In this document: positions 38,108 through 46,837 of the stretch, in pieces
How positions within the stretch are numbered: the first letter of the stretch is position 1
How the letters are laid out: each line of letters opens with the position of its first letter
DNA from: Chelatococcus albus
GTDB taxonomy: Bacteria; Pseudomonadota; Alphaproteobacteria; Rhizobiales; Beijerinckiaceae
Assembly (NCBI RefSeq): GCF_030067675.1
Contig: NZ_JASJEV010000007.1
Coordinates: 239,002-303,001, forward strand
Reading direction: 5' to 3'
DNA: 64,000 bases
Notes under the pieces: generated by a model
Told to the model about the DNA's origin: nothing
Database searches by the model: none
Seen by the model: the letters and a program-made list of their open reading frames with translations, nothing else
Translations under genes and position numbers: made by a program

Positions 38108-39754
38108 TCACGCCACCGCCGCCCGCGGGTCCCAGTGCAGGCCCGGGATGGCGGCGATCAGGCGTTGCGTATAGGCGTGGCGCGGCGCGTCGAAGACCTG
38201 CTCCGGCGGGCCGAGTTCGACGATCTCGCCGCGGTACATCACGGCGATGCGGTCGCAGATCTGCGCCGCGACCCTGAGATCGTGGGTGATGAAGATGATG
38301 GCGAGGTCGAGCCGGCGCTGCAGCTCCTGCAGGAGCTCCAGCACCTGGGCCTGCACCGACACGTCGAGCGCCGAGACGCTCTCGTCCGCGATCAGGAGCT
38401 CGGGCTCGAGCGCCAGCGCCCGGGCAATGCCGACGCGCTGGCGCTGGCCGCCGGAGAACTCGTGCGGGTAGCGGTCGAAGGCGGAGACGTCGAGCCCGAC
38501 CAGGGCGAGGAGCTCGCGCGCCTTCGCCTCGGCCGCGGCCCGGGGGATGCCGTTGGCGACAGGGCCCGCGGTGAGGATCCGGCCGATCGTCTGGCGCGGG
38601 TTGAGCGAGGCGAAGGGGTCCTGGAAGACCATCTGCATGTGCCGGCGCATGGGCCGGAAGGCGCCGGCCGACAGGGGCACCACGTCCTGCCCGCGGAAGC
38701 GCACCTCGCCGCCGTCGACGTCGGTGAGCTTCAGGAGGCAGCGGCCGAGGGTCGACTTGCCGGAGCCCGACTCGCCGACGATGCCGAGCGTCTCCCCGCG
38801 CCGGACGGTGAAGCTCACGTCCTTGACGGCATCGACGACGCGCGGCTTCGAGAAGAGCCCGCCGCCGCTGCGGTAGGTCTTGCGCAGGCCGCGCACGTCG
38901 AGGAGCAGTTCGCCCTCGCTGCCCGGCCTCGCCTCGTGCGTCTCGCGGTGCGGCACGGCCGCGATGAGGCGGCGCGTGTAGGCGTGCTGCGGACGGTTGA
39001 GGACGTCGTCCGCCCCGCCCTGCTCGACGACGAGGCCGCGCTCCATGACGACGACCCGGTCGGCGATGTCCGCCACCACGCCGAAGTCGTGCGTGACGAA
39101 CATCACGCCCATGCCCTTCGCCCGCTGGATGCGGCGGATGAGGTCGAGGATCTGCGCCTGGGTGGTGACGTCGAGCGCCGTCGTCGGCTCGTCGGCGATG
39201 AGCATCGCCGGCTCGAGCGCCAGCGCCATGGCGATCATGACGCGCTGGCGCTGGCCGCCGGACAGGCGGAAGGGATAGGCGTGGCGCAGGCTCGCGGGGT
39301 CCGGCAGGCCGACATAGTCGAGGAGCGCGAGCACGCGGCGCTCGCGCTCGGCCGCATTGCCCTCCCCGTGCACCTCCATGACCTCGGCGATCTGGTCGCC
39401 GACCTTCATGAGCGGGTTGAGGGCCGAGAGCGGCTCCTGGAACACCATGGCGATGGAGCGGCCGCGCTCGCGCTGCAGCTCGGCCTCGCCCATGGCGAGA
39501 AGATCCCGGCCGCGGAAGAGGATGCGCCCGGCGGAGGGCTTCAGGTAGCCCGGCAGGAGCCCCATGATGGCATTGGCCGTCATCGACTTGCCGGAGCCGG
39601 ACTCGCCGACGACACACAGGATCTCGCCCGCGTCGAGCGTGCAGGAGAGGTTCTCGACGGCGAAACGGCGGTCGAGCCCCGCGGGCAGCGGGATCGACAG
39701 GCCCTCGACGGCAAGGAGCGGCACGTGATGCGCCTTGGCGGAAGCCGTCTGCAT
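38108..39754 (-). CDS. Dipeptide-type ABC ATPase, fused DppD-DppF (second system)
   Basis: 548-residue double ATPase. Domain 1: [47 protein letters not shown]. Domain 2: [40 protein letters not shown]. Tails [10 protein letters not shown] and [10 protein letters not shown] are typical of the peptide/nickel/opine group. The start at ATG 39754 is one base from the DppC stop region. It is a paralogue of the ATPase at 20525-22189. Confidence 0.93.
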   Translation of the reverse strand: MQTASAKAHHVPLLAVEGLSIPLPAGLDRRFAVENLSCTLDAGEILCVVGESGSGKSMTANAIMGLLPGYLKPSAGRILFRGRDLLAMGEAELQRERGRSIAMVFQEPLSALNPLMKVGDQIAEVMEVHGEGNAAERERRVLALLDYVGLPDPASLRHAYPFRLSGGQRQRVMIAMALALEPAMLIADEPTTALDVTTQAQILDLIRRIQRAKGMGVMFVTHDFGVVADIADRVVVMERGLVVEQGGADDVLNRPQHAYTRRLIAAVPHRETHEARPGSEGELLLDVRGLRKTYRSGGGLFSKPRVVDAVKDVSFTVRRGETLGIVGESGSGKSTLGRCLLKLTDVDGGEVRFRGQDVVPLSAGAFRPMRRHMQMVFQDPFASLNPRQTIGRILTAGPVANGIPRAAAEAKARELLALVGLDVSAFDRYPHEFSGGQRQRVGIARALALEPELLIADESVSALDVSVQAQVLELLQELQRRLDLAIIFITHDLRVAAQICDRIAVMYRGEIVELGPPEQVFDAPRHAYTQRLIAAIPGLHWDPRAAVA

Positions 39755-39755
39755 G

Positions 39756-40592
39756 TCAGCCCCTCCGGCCGCGCAGGTGCGGGTTGAGCGCGTCGTTCAG
39801 CCCCTCGCCGATCAGGTTGATGGCGAGCACCGTGAGCAGGATCGCCACGCCCGGGAAGACGCTCATCCACCAGGCCTCGCGCAGCATGGTGCGGGCGGCG
39901 CCGATCATGAAGCCCCAGCTCATCATGTTGCGGTCGCCAAGGCCGAGGAAGGAGAGCGAGCTCTCCGTCAGGATGGCGGTCGCGACCATGAGCGAGGCAG
40001 TGACGATGATGGGTGAGACGGCGTTGGGCAGGATCTGGGTCAGCATGATGCGCGGACCGGTCTGCCCGACGACGATCGCCGCCTGCACGAACTCGCGCGA
40101 GCGCAGGCTCAGGAACTCGCCGCGCACGAGGCGCGCCACGGGCGGCCAGGAGACGACGGCGATGGCAAGCGTGATGGAGACGATGGAGGGGTTGAAGATG
40201 GCCACGAGCACGATCGCCATGGCGAGTGCCGGGATCGTCTGGAAGAACTCGGTGAAGCGCATGAGCAGGTCGTCGATCCTGCCGCCGTGGAAGCCGGCGA
40301 GCGCGCCGATCGAGACGCCGATGACGACCGCGACCGCGGTCGAGACGACGCCGATGAGGAGCGACACGCGCGCCCCGTAGGCGAGGCCGGCGGCGATGTC
40401 GCGCCCGAGCATGTCCGTGCCGAGCGGGAACTGCGGGTCCTCCAAGGGGCCGAGCAGCGGCACGCCGGCGCTCTCCCAGGGGCTCGACGGGAAGAACACG
40501 GGCGCAAGGATCGCCACCGCGACCACGACGAGGAGGATCGCAAGGCCGACGAGGGCACCGTAGTTGTGGGCGAAGCGCCGGAGAAACGTCAT
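39756..40592 (-). CDS. Dipeptide-type ABC permease (DppC-like, second system)
   Basis: 278-residue permease with FPLGTDMLGRDIAAGLAYGAR and EAA loop VQAAIVVGQTGPRIMLTQILPN. ATG 40592 (MTFLRRFAHNYG) has GAGGGAGAGGG upstream; a TTG at 40610 overlapping the DppB stop is an alternative. It forms the membrane channel with DppB. Confidence 0.9.
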   Translation of the reverse strand: MTFLRRFAHNYGALVGLAILLVVVAVAILAPVFFPSSPWESAGVPLLGPLEDPQFPLGTDMLGRDIAAGLAYGARVSLLIGVVSTAVAVVIGVSIGALAGFHGGRIDDLLMRFTEFFQTIPALAMAIVLVAIFNPSIVSITLAIAVVSWPPVARLVRGEFLSLRSREFVQAAIVVGQTGPRIMLTQILPNAVSPIIVTASLMVATAILTESSLSFLGLGDRNMMSWGFMIGAARTMLREAWWMSVFPGVAILLTVLAINLIGEGLNDALNPHLRGRRG

Positions 40593-40606
40593 GGGGGCCC
40601 TCTCCC

Positions 40607-41584
40607 TCAACCCGCCGCCTCGATGCGCGGATCGACGATGCGATAGAGCAGATCCGTCACGAGATTGACGATGACGACGACGGTCGCCGTCACCAGGAAG
40701 ACGCCGAGCAGCACCGGATAGTCGCGCTGCATCAGCGCATCGAACATGAGCCTGCCGATGCCGGGCCAGGCGAAGACCGTCTCGGTCAGCACCGCCCCGC
40801 CCACGAGCTGCCCCGCCTGGACGCTGGCGAAGGTGAAGACGGGGAGGATGGCATTGCGCAGCACGTGCCGGCGCACGATCCGCCCCTTGGGCACGCCCTT
40901 GGCGCGGGCCGTCTTGACGAAGTCGAGGCCCATGACCTCGAGCATGGAGGCGCGCGTGAGGCGCGTGTAGATCGCGGTGAAGAACATGCCGAGCGTCACC
41001 GTGGGCAGGACGAGATGCTCGGCGATGTCGGCCGCCCGCGCCCAGCCGGTGTAGCCCGCGCCGATCGTCTCCATGTCGAAGGGCGGCAGCCAGTCGAGAT
41101 GGATGGAGAAGACGAGCACGGCCATCAGCGCCACCCAGAAGAGCGGCGTCGCATAGAAGACGAGGGCGCCGGTCATGACGACGCTGTCGGCGACGCTGCC
41201 GCGGCGATAGGCGGCGGCGACGCCGAGCACGATGCCGAGCGCGAGCGAGAAGACGAAGGCGCTCGCGGTGAGGAGAAGCGTCGCCGGCAGCCTGTCCAGG
41301 ATGAGGCGCGAGACGGGCACCTGGTTGCGGTAGGAGAAGCCGAGATCACCCGAGAGCACGCCCTTCAGATAGGTCCAGAGCTGCCAGTGGAGGGGCTGGT
41401 CGAGGCCGAACTGGGCGCGGAGCTGCGCGATGAACTTCTCGTCGCCCGCCCCCGCCTCGCCGGCGAGCACCGCCGCCGGGTCGCCCGGGGCGAGGTGGAT
41501 GAGCAGGAAGTTCAGGATCACGACGCCAATGACGACCAGGACGGCCTTGACGAGGCGCTGGAACAGGAAATCGAGCGTTTTCAA
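40607..41584 (-). CDS. Dipeptide-type ABC permease (DppB-like, second system)
   Basis: 325-residue permease. Typical N-terminal LIHLAPGDPAAVLAGEAGAG, EAA loop VKTARAKGVPKGRIVRRHVLRNA and C-terminal LLYRIVDPRIEAAG. The start must be the TTG at 41584 (reads MKTLDFLFQRL), preceded by AGGGGAAG; no ATG or GTG lies near. This rare start and the long gap from the binding-protein gene suggest lower expression of the membrane part. Confidence 0.9.
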   Translation of the reverse strand: MKTLDFLFQRLVKAVLVVIGVVILNFLLIHLAPGDPAAVLAGEAGAGDEKFIAQLRAQFGLDQPLHWQLWTYLKGVLSGDLGFSYRNQVPVSRLILDRLPATLLLTASAFVFSLALGIVLGVAAAYRRGSVADSVVMTGALVFYATPLFWVALMAVLVFSIHLDWLPPFDMETIGAGYTGWARAADIAEHLVLPTVTLGMFFTAIYTRLTRASMLEVMGLDFVKTARAKGVPKGRIVRRHVLRNAILPVFTFASVQAGQLVGGAVLTETVFAWPGIGRLMFDALMQRDYPVLLGVFLVTATVVVIVNLVTDLLYRIVDPRIEAAG

Positions 41585-41653
41585 GCGGCTTCCCCTAACC
41601 CCTCAAGGTGATCACAGGCGGCGGAGGCCCCCGGCCGTCATCCCCCTCCTGTC

Positions 41654-41686
41654 ATCCCGGAAGCCGCGCCAGCGGCTGTCCGGGAT
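41654..41686 (-). repeat. REP-like hairpin in the 41585-41911 gap
   Basis: Near-perfect inverted repeat ATCCCGGAAGCCGC / GCGGCTGTCCGGGAT (one extra base in the right arm, 4-nt loop), of the 'GTCATCCCGG...GGGATCC' kind often dispersed in alphaproteobacterial genomes. The rest of the 327-bp gap between the second binding-protein gene and its permease is GC-rich and holds a second, weaker GGGTCCCGG/GGATGAC element. No gene is seen. Confidence 0.55.
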
Positions 41687-41895
41687 CCGGAAACGGCAAC
41701 GCGGCAGGAAGGGGTGCGGCGGTCGTCGCGCCTTCCCGGCGAGTGGCATCGGCTCCGGGTCCCGGGCTCACGCCTGCGCCGGCCCCAGGATGACCGTGCA
41801 GGGGTCCGGCGCAACCCTTGCCCCGCCATCGCGGCAAGGGCGCGAGGGAGACGGTGCCCGGGTCCGCCGGCCACCGCCGTCTGCGTCACTCGGCA

Positions 41896-41921
41896 ACGTC
41901 ATCTGGCGACGTCATCTGGCG
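41896..41921 (-). repeat. 13-bp tandem duplication at the 3' end of the binding-protein gene
   Basis: ACGTCATCTGGCG occurs twice in a row (41896-41908, 41909-41921). The second copy includes the last codons and TGA stop of the binding-protein gene, so the gene end has been duplicated just outside the reading frame. Confidence 0.8.
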
Positions 41922-43489
41922 ATCCAGACCTCGTCCATCGCCTCGTTGAGGCCGATGGCGGTCTTCACGAGATTCTTCACCTTGGCCCTGTTGACGGTGA
42001 CGTTCTGCAGCTCGAACAGCCAGCCGAGGGCGACATCGCCCGTCACGATCTTCTGCATCTCGCCATAGGCCTTCGCCGCGTCCTCGCTCTTCACCGCCGT
42101 GGCACCGGCGAGGAACAGCTCGTCCGCCCTGGGGTTGGAATAGCCCTCGTTGTTGGCGAAGGGCGTGCCCTTGATGATGTTGGCGGTCAGGTAATGGCGC
42201 GCCACGCCGAGGGCGGGATCGCCGTACTGGTAGGTGAAGTTGAAGGTGATGTCGAAGTTCCACTCCGACAGCGCCTGCGCCCAGCCGCCGGCGTCGACGG
42301 ACTGGATCGTGACCTTGAAGCCGAGCTGCTCGAGCTGGAGCTTCACGTATTCCGACAGGCGGTCCCACTGCGAGCCGTAGGGGATCGGCATCAGGCGGAT
42401 CACCTGCTCGGAGGGCTTGATGCCGGATTCGGCGATGAGCTTCTTCGCCTTCTCGATGTCGAAGGCGTAGGTCGGGGCGTCTGCGGAGTAGAAGCGCGTG
42501 GTCGAGGCGAGCGGCCCGGTCGCCGGCTTGCCGAGGCCGAAGAAGATGTTCTTGACGATGAAGTCGCGGTTGACCGCGTGCATGATCGCCTGGCGCACCA
42601 GCTTGTTGTCGAAGGGCGCCTTGCGCAGGTTCATCTGCATGAAGACGAGCGGGGCGTACATCTCCCAGCCGGCGGTCGTCGTCTCGACGTCCTTCAGCTT
42701 CGCCAGCCGCCGCACCTCGAAGCCCTCGACGTCGCCGCCGCGCAGCACGTCGACCGTGCCCTTCTCGAAGGCGACGCCGCGCGAGGCCGCATCCGGGATG
42801 ATGCGGAAGTAGAGCTCGTCGAGATAGGGCTTGCCCGGCTTCCAGTAGTCCTCGTTCCTGACGAGGTGGACGTAGGACCCGCGCTTCCACTCCTTGAACT
42901 TGAAGGGGCCGGTGCCGATCGGCGTCTGGTTGGCCGGGTTCGTGCGGTAGTCGGCGCCGTCGTAGATGTGCTTCGGCACGACGGGGAAGGAGCTGATCTC
43001 GAAGGCCCAGAGGAAGGCCGAGAAGGGCTTCTTCAGCTTGAAGACGACCTGGTTGGGCGCAGGCGCCGCGATCTCGCTCACATAGGTATTGGCGATGTAG
43101 CGCCAGCGCGGATGCGCCTCGCGCAGGAACTTGTCGGCGGTGAAGACGACGTCCTCGGCGGAGAAGGGCTTGCCGTCATGCCACTTGACGTTGTCCTGCA
43201 GGGTGAAGCTGTAGGTCAGGCCGTCCTCCGACACCTCCCAGGACCTGGCGAGGGACGGCTGCGGCTTCAGGTCCTTCGTGTAGCTGAGAAGGCTCTGATA
43301 GATCTGGCCGCCGACATAGATGATCGGCCCCTGGGTGTTGAGGCCGAGCATGAGCGTCGGCGGCTCGGGCTGGGCGATCATGTTGAGCGTGCCGCCCTTG
43401 ACCGGCGCCTCCTGGGCGAAGGCGCCCGACGCGAGCGCAAGACCCACGGCGCCGGCAAGCCCCGCTATCAGCCTGACAGATGTCTTCAT
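41912..43489 (-). CDS. ABC transporter substrate-binding protein (SBP family 5, second system)
   Basis: 525-residue periplasmic receptor with a signal peptide (about 1-25, ending AFAQE). Family-5 features: GGTLNMIAQPEPPTLMLGLN, LQDNVKWHDGKPFSAEDVVF, IGTGPFKFKEWKRGSYVHL. It starts at ATG 43489 with a Lys-containing n-region. It is first gene of the second importer operon (then DppB, DppC, fused ATPase, ThDP enzyme, deacetylase, ALDH). The nearest motif copy, TGATGCATCA, is 493 bp upstream, implying a long leader or a second promoter. The ligand is unknown. Confidence 0.9.
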   Translation of the reverse strand: MKTSVRLIAGLAGAVGLALASGAFAQEAPVKGGTLNMIAQPEPPTLMLGLNTQGPIIYVGGQIYQSLLSYTKDLKPQPSLARSWEVSEDGLTYSFTLQDNVKWHDGKPFSAEDVVFTADKFLREAHPRWRYIANTYVSEIAAPAPNQVVFKLKKPFSAFLWAFEISSFPVVPKHIYDGADYRTNPANQTPIGTGPFKFKEWKRGSYVHLVRNEDYWKPGKPYLDELYFRIIPDAASRGVAFEKGTVDVLRGGDVEGFEVRRLAKLKDVETTTAGWEMYAPLVFMQMNLRKAPFDNKLVRQAIMHAVNRDFIVKNIFFGLGKPATGPLASTTRFYSADAPTYAFDIEKAKKLIAESGIKPSEQVIRLMPIPYGSQWDRLSEYVKLQLEQLGFKVTIQSVDAGGWAQALSEWNFDITFNFTYQYGDPALGVARHYLTANIIKGTPFANNEGYSNPRADELFLAGATAVKSEDAAKAYGEMQKIVTGDVALGWLFELQNVTVNRAKVKNLVKTAIGLNEAMDEVWIAR

Positions 43490-43653
43490 CAGCGACTCCC
43501 CTCGGTCATTCCCTGAGCGGCGACCGCCGCGCGGCGGTCGCTTCCTGCGGCGCCGCCGGCGTGGCCGCGGACGGGACGGCGGCTGCCGTGCCGAAGCGCG
43601 GAACGCCCGGGCGCGATCGGGCGCGAAGTCAGGCCGACGCGAGCATCGACATG

Positions 43654-43725
43654 ACCTTCGGTGTCAGCAATACCTTCGGCATCCGCAGCACCTTCGGCAT
43701 CGGCGGTGTCTTCGGTGCGAGCAAT
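43654..43725. repeat. 18-bp minisatellite, four units, in the leader of the second ABC operon
   Basis: Four in-register 18-bp units start at 43654, 43672, 43690 and 43708, with the consensus ACCTTCGGCATC-N6. They read as hexapeptides TFGVSN, TFGIRS, TFGIGG, VFGASN on the plus strand and as KVL/MP-type repeats on the minus strand. No convincing start or RBS makes this a gene. It lies 165-236 bp upstream of the binding-protein start. Confidence 0.8.
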
Positions 43726-43981
43726 CGGCGTGCCACCCGCCCATGCGGGTGTCGCTCCTGCTTGCGCCGGCGGCCTTCGCCGCGGGCCAGGCGCGGCGGC
43801 TCAATCCGCCGAAGACGCATCGGCGGCCGCACGTGGCGGAATCGGCCCGGCTTTCGCTGGAATCATGACGGCGTCCTCTCCCTTGCGGCGGGCGCCATGG
43901 CGGCGGCCCCCTCGCCCTGTGCCGAAAGCGACGGCATTCGCGTGACCGACTGCATCGCCGGGCGGTTGTTTTGCCCGATTA

Positions 43982-43991
43982 TGATGCATCA
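43982..43991. promoter_or_regulatory. TGATGCATCA palindrome in the 43490-44174 gap
   Basis: Perfect 10-bp palindrome inside TATGATGCATCAAAT, in a short AT-richer patch. It matches the locus motif seen at 25877, 27279, 31238 and 33606. The rest of the 685-bp gap holds the minisatellite at 43654-43725 and GC-rich DNA without a supported gene. Confidence 0.6.
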
Positions 43992-44174
43992 AATTTCAAG
44001 GTCAACCGCCGTGCCGGAGCGCGCGCCGGTGCCCGGGGCGATGGCTCGGCGCCCGTGGACGTCGCCGAGGCGCGCGGGGGCACCTCGCCCGGCGGCTGCC
44101 GGCCTGCCCCTCGACGACCTCGCGCGGCGAGCGGCCGGGAACGGCCGGGCGATGCACGACGCCGGCCGCGCCGC

Positions 44175-44930
44175 TCAACCTTGCGCCGTGGCCACGTCCT
44201 CGCCCGTCCCGAGGAGGCCCGCGAGGCAGCGCGCATCGGCAACGGCGCAGCCCCAGGCGTCATTGTTGAAATAGGCGTAGACCTCGTGGCCGGCGGCGGC
44301 CTCGGCCTTCATGCGCGCGGCGACCCCGGCGAGCCGGGCGGGGCCATAGGCGCCGAGGCGCGAGCGGGAGAAGCCGTGGAAGCGATGATAGACGGTGCGG
44401 GCCGTCACCCAGTCCGGGCAGGCGATGCCGCCGTGGTCGTGGATGCAGAAGGCGAGGCCGTGATCGGCGAGGCAGTCGCGCACCTTCGGCGTGAACCAGC
44501 TCGCGTCGCGGAACTCGAAGACATGGACGAGATCGACCGGCAGGCGGCCGGCGAAGTCGGTGAGCAGGCCGACGTCCGCGGCAAGGCGCGGCGGCAGCTG
44601 GAAGAGGACGGGGCCGAGATGCTCGCCGAGGCGCCGGACGCGCGCGAAGAAGAGGGCAAGCGGCTCCTCGCAGCCGGCGAGGCGCTTGAGATGCGTCACG
44701 AGGCGGCTCGCCTTCACCGCATAGACGAAGCCCGGCGGCGCGAGCGCATGCCAGCGGTCGATGGTCGCCTCGGTCGGCAGGCGGTAGAAGCTTGCGTTCA
44801 GCTCGACCGTGCGGAAATGGGCCGTGTAGAAGGCGAGCCACTCGGCCTGCGGCAGATGCGGCGGAAAGAAGACGCCGCGCCAGTGCGGATAGGCCCAGCC
44901 CGACGTGCCGATGTGGATCGCTCCCGCCAT
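44175..44930 (-). CDS. DUF72 domain protein (YecE-like)
   Basis: 251-residue TIM-barrel-like DUF72 protein. It begins IHIGTSGWAYPHWRGVFFPP and has the family features YTAHFRTVELNASFYRLP, FVYAVKASRLVTHLKRL, FEFRDASWF and YAYFNNDAWG near the C-terminus. The start is ATG 44930. The biochemical role of DUF72 is not established. It lies alone between the amide locus and the YbhB gene, 89 bp away. Confidence 0.9.
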   Translation of the reverse strand: MAGAIHIGTSGWAYPHWRGVFFPPHLPQAEWLAFYTAHFRTVELNASFYRLPTEATIDRWHALAPPGFVYAVKASRLVTHLKRLAGCEEPLALFFARVRRLGEHLGPVLFQLPPRLAADVGLLTDFAGRLPVDLVHVFEFRDASWFTPKVRDCLADHGLAFCIHDHGGIACPDWVTARTVYHRFHGFSRSRLGAYGPARLAGVAARMKAEAAAGHEVYAYFNNDAWGCAVADARCLAGLLGTGEDVATAQG

Positions 44931-45019
44931 GGCGGGCCCCCGTGCCGCTCTCTCGCGGCGGGGCGCCCCGCCCCGGCCGTCGGGTCCCGGGCGCCCTCTC
45001 CTGTCGATGCCCGCCGGCC

Positions 45020-45478
45020 TCAGCGCTCGTAGACGGCGACGAGCGAGGCTTCGGCCAGCGCGTGCTTGCGCGCCTCGCGCTCCACGTCGCGGCAGGCCGC
45101 CTCCCTGGGCAGCGGCAGGCGGTCCGTCGACAGCGCCATGAGCCGGAAGTGATAGTGATGCGGGCCGTGGCCGTGCGGCGGGCACGGGCCGCCGTAGCCC
45201 GGGCGCCCGAAATCGTTGATCGCCTGCCGCAGGCCCTTCACGTCGCTCAGCGCCGCGATGCCTTCCGCCAGCATGGTGCGGTCGGCGGGAATGTCGTAGA
45301 CGGCCCAGTGGTGCCAGATGCCGCGCGGCGCATCCGGATCGTTGCAGACGAGGGCGAAGCTGCGGGTGCCCTCCGGGGGGTCGCTCCAGGCGATCGGCGG
45401 CGACAGGTTCTCGCCGTCGCAGGTGAAACGGCGCGGGATCGTCGCGCCGTCGTCGAAGCCGGACGAGCGGAGTTGCAT
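45020..45478 (-). CDS. YbhB/YbcL-family protein (PEBP-like)
   Basis: 152-residue phosphatidylethanolamine-binding-protein-fold protein. Typical segments: IPRRFTCDGENLSPPIAWSDPP, the Asp-Pro-Asp-Ala region (CNDPDAPRGIWHHWAVYDIP), and GYGGPCPPHGHGPHHYHF. No signal peptide; ATG 45478 follows GGAGGAG. Members are small cytoplasmic or periplasmic proteins of unclear function. It is next to the MerR/MFS remnants. Confidence 0.92.
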   Translation of the reverse strand: MQLRSSGFDDGATIPRRFTCDGENLSPPIAWSDPPEGTRSFALVCNDPDAPRGIWHHWAVYDIPADRTMLAEGIAALSDVKGLRQAINDFGRPGYGGPCPPHGHGPHHYHFRLMALSTDRLPLPREAACRDVEREARKHALAEASLVAVYER

Positions 45479-45606
45479 GTCGGGCTCCTCCACGAAAGTC
45501 CGCCCCGCGCCCCGGCGAATGATAGCAGCCCCGACGGTGCAATTGGAGGGCATGGCGGCCGGAGCGCACCGGCCGCGACGCGCATCGTCGCGCCGGGCGG
45601 GCCCAT

Positions 45607-45643
45607 GTCAGGAAGCGAGTCAGGGAGCGATGTCAGGAGGCGG
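45607..45643. repeat. 12-bp imperfect triplication at the MerR-remnant breakpoint
   Basis: GTCAGGAAGCGA (45607-45618), GTCAGGGAGCGA (45619-45630) and GTCAGGAGGCGG (45632-45643) lie in tandem exactly where the MerR-like reading frame ends. They mark a likely repair or slippage scar. Confidence 0.7.
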
Positions 45644-45680
45644 TGCGTTCCGCGACCTCGCCGACATCGGGAATGTCCAT
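45633..45680 (-). pseudogene. Remnant of a MerR-family (SoxR-like) regulator gene
   Basis: Only 15 codons remain: MDIPDVGEVAERTAS then a stop. The DVGEVAERT stretch matches the first helix of MerR regulators (usual continuation: G-x-P-x-x-x-L-R-Y-Y-E-x-x-G-L-I), which is absent. It is divergent from a truncated MFS gene across an intact SoxR-like operator. The rest of the gene was evidently deleted; the downstream DNA is a small tandem repeat. Confidence 0.65.
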
Positions 45681-45682
45681 GC

Positions 45683-45705
45683 TTGACCTCAAGCGAACTT
45701 GAAGT
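45683..45705 (+). promoter_or_regulatory. SoxR/MerR-type operator-promoter
   Basis: CCTCAAG-cg-AACTTGAAG (45687-45704) agrees with the SoxR box CCTCAAGTTAACTTGAGG at 15 of 18 positions. It overlaps a -35 TTGACC (45683-45688); a 19-bp spacer, usual for MerR-type promoters, leads to CACTGT at 45708. It lies between the divergent MerR and MFS remnants. Confidence 0.65.
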
Positions 45706-45750
45706 GGCACTGTGCCGCTCCAACGCCCGGTCAGCAAGGAGACGACAAGG

Positions 45751-46212
45751 ATGGAATTCAGCGATGCGATCACGCACGCCCGCAGCCCGCGCCTCGGCGT
45801 CGCGGCCCTCGCCATGGCGATATTGCTGGCCTCGCTGGGGATCAGCATCGCCACCGTGGCCTTGCCCACCTTGGCGCGCGACTTCGCCCTGCCCGTGACA
45901 GGCGCCCAGTGGGTTGTTCTGGCCTACCTGCTTTCGGCAACCGTGGCCATCGTCATGGGCGGACGGCTGGGAGACCTGATCGGCCACCAGCGCGTCCTTC
46001 TTGGCGGGCTGGCGATGTTCGCTGCGGCCGCCGCGTTCTGCAGCATCGCACCGACCATCGGAATGCTGATCGCCGCGCGGGTGGTCCAGGGCGTGGGCGG
46101 CGCCATTCTCATGGCCCTGCCGGTTTCGATCATCCGCGCAACGGTCGCGAGGGAACGAACCGGATCCGCCACCGTCGTGCTGGCCGTGTTCGAGCGCGAC
46201 CAATCGGAATGA
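45751..46212 (+). pseudogene. Truncated MFS drug-efflux transporter (DHA2-like)
   Basis: 153 residues matching only the N-terminal part of a 14-helix-type MFS exporter (normally 450-500 residues). It has ISIATVALPTLARDF, the A motif GGRLGDLIGHQRVL and ARVVQGVGGAILMALPVSI (B-type Arg helix). Similarity stops near VLAVF and the frame ends EREDQSE-like (FERDQSE). RBS (AAGGAGACGACAAGG) and promoter look intact. A short functional protein is unlikely. Confidence 0.75.
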
Positions 46213-46401
46213 GCGGAAAGAAACGGCGCCTGTCTGGCGCCATCCTCGCCGCACTTCCACCGGCGAGGCCCATCTTCCGCACCTTGTCGGCAAGGTTCGA
46301 CCAGACCTTCCACGATCGCATGGCCAGGGCGTGGAAGACGGAGCAGGTGCGGCTCTTGCGGGAGAACCGGCCGCACTGCCTCGCACCGCCATGCGCGGCT
46401 G

Positions 46402-46638
46402 GTGGACGCTTTCGTCGCCCGTCTCTCCACCATCCTGCCGTGGGACGCGGCGGCTGCGGAACACGCCACGCGGATCAAGCAGGATCTGGCCGTGAAGGGA
46501 ACACCCATCGGCGGCATTGACATCATGATTGCGGGTCACGCGCTTGCCGGCGACTGCGTGCTGGTGACGAACAACACCCGCGGATTCGCGCGGGTGCAGG
46601 GGCTGAGGGTGGAGGATTGGGTGGCGGAGCGATTTTGA
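46402..46638 (+). pseudogene. PIN-domain toxin (VapC) C-terminal remnant
   Basis: About 78 residues match the C-terminal two-thirds of a VapC toxin: FVARLSTILPWDAAAAEHA, then TPIGGIDIMIAGHALA (second acidic cluster) and VLVTNNTRGFARVQGLRVEDW. The N-terminal part with the first catalytic Asp is missing, although similarity in the same frame can be traced back to about 46354. No VapB antitoxin is adjacent. It is probably a relic of a mobile segment next to the tRNA genes. Confidence 0.6.
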
Positions 46639-46762
46639 CGGATATGACCCGCGAGCGATGGTGGCTCCCATCCGGAGCGACCGAAGGCGATGGCTGACCT
46701 GAAAGCCGCCATGAGGGCCGATCTGGGCATTGAGGTCGGTCAGGCGGGTTTGACCGCAGTCG

Positions 46763-46837
46763 TGGCTGGGGCGGGAGGATTCGAACCTCCGAATGGCGGA
46801 ATCAAAATCCGCTGCCTTACCACTTGGCGACGCCCCA
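46763..46837 (-). tRNA. tRNA-Gln (TTG)
   Basis: Read on the minus strand the 75 nt form a full cloverleaf: acceptor TGGGGCG/CGCCCCA, anticodon loop TTTTGAT (anticodon TTG), T-arm GGAGG-TTCGAAT-CCTCC, and encoded CCA. Confidence 0.95.

Noticed and set aside
43480..44274. Plus-strand 264-codon frame including the hexapeptide repeat
   Set aside because: No RBS, no family similarity, composition like random GC-rich DNA outside the repeat; kept only as a repeat.
45751..46212. Treating the 153-residue MFS frame as a functional small transporter
   Set aside because: It stops after about five helices of a 12-14 helix family, with unrelated sequence after the break, and its divergent regulator is also destroyed.
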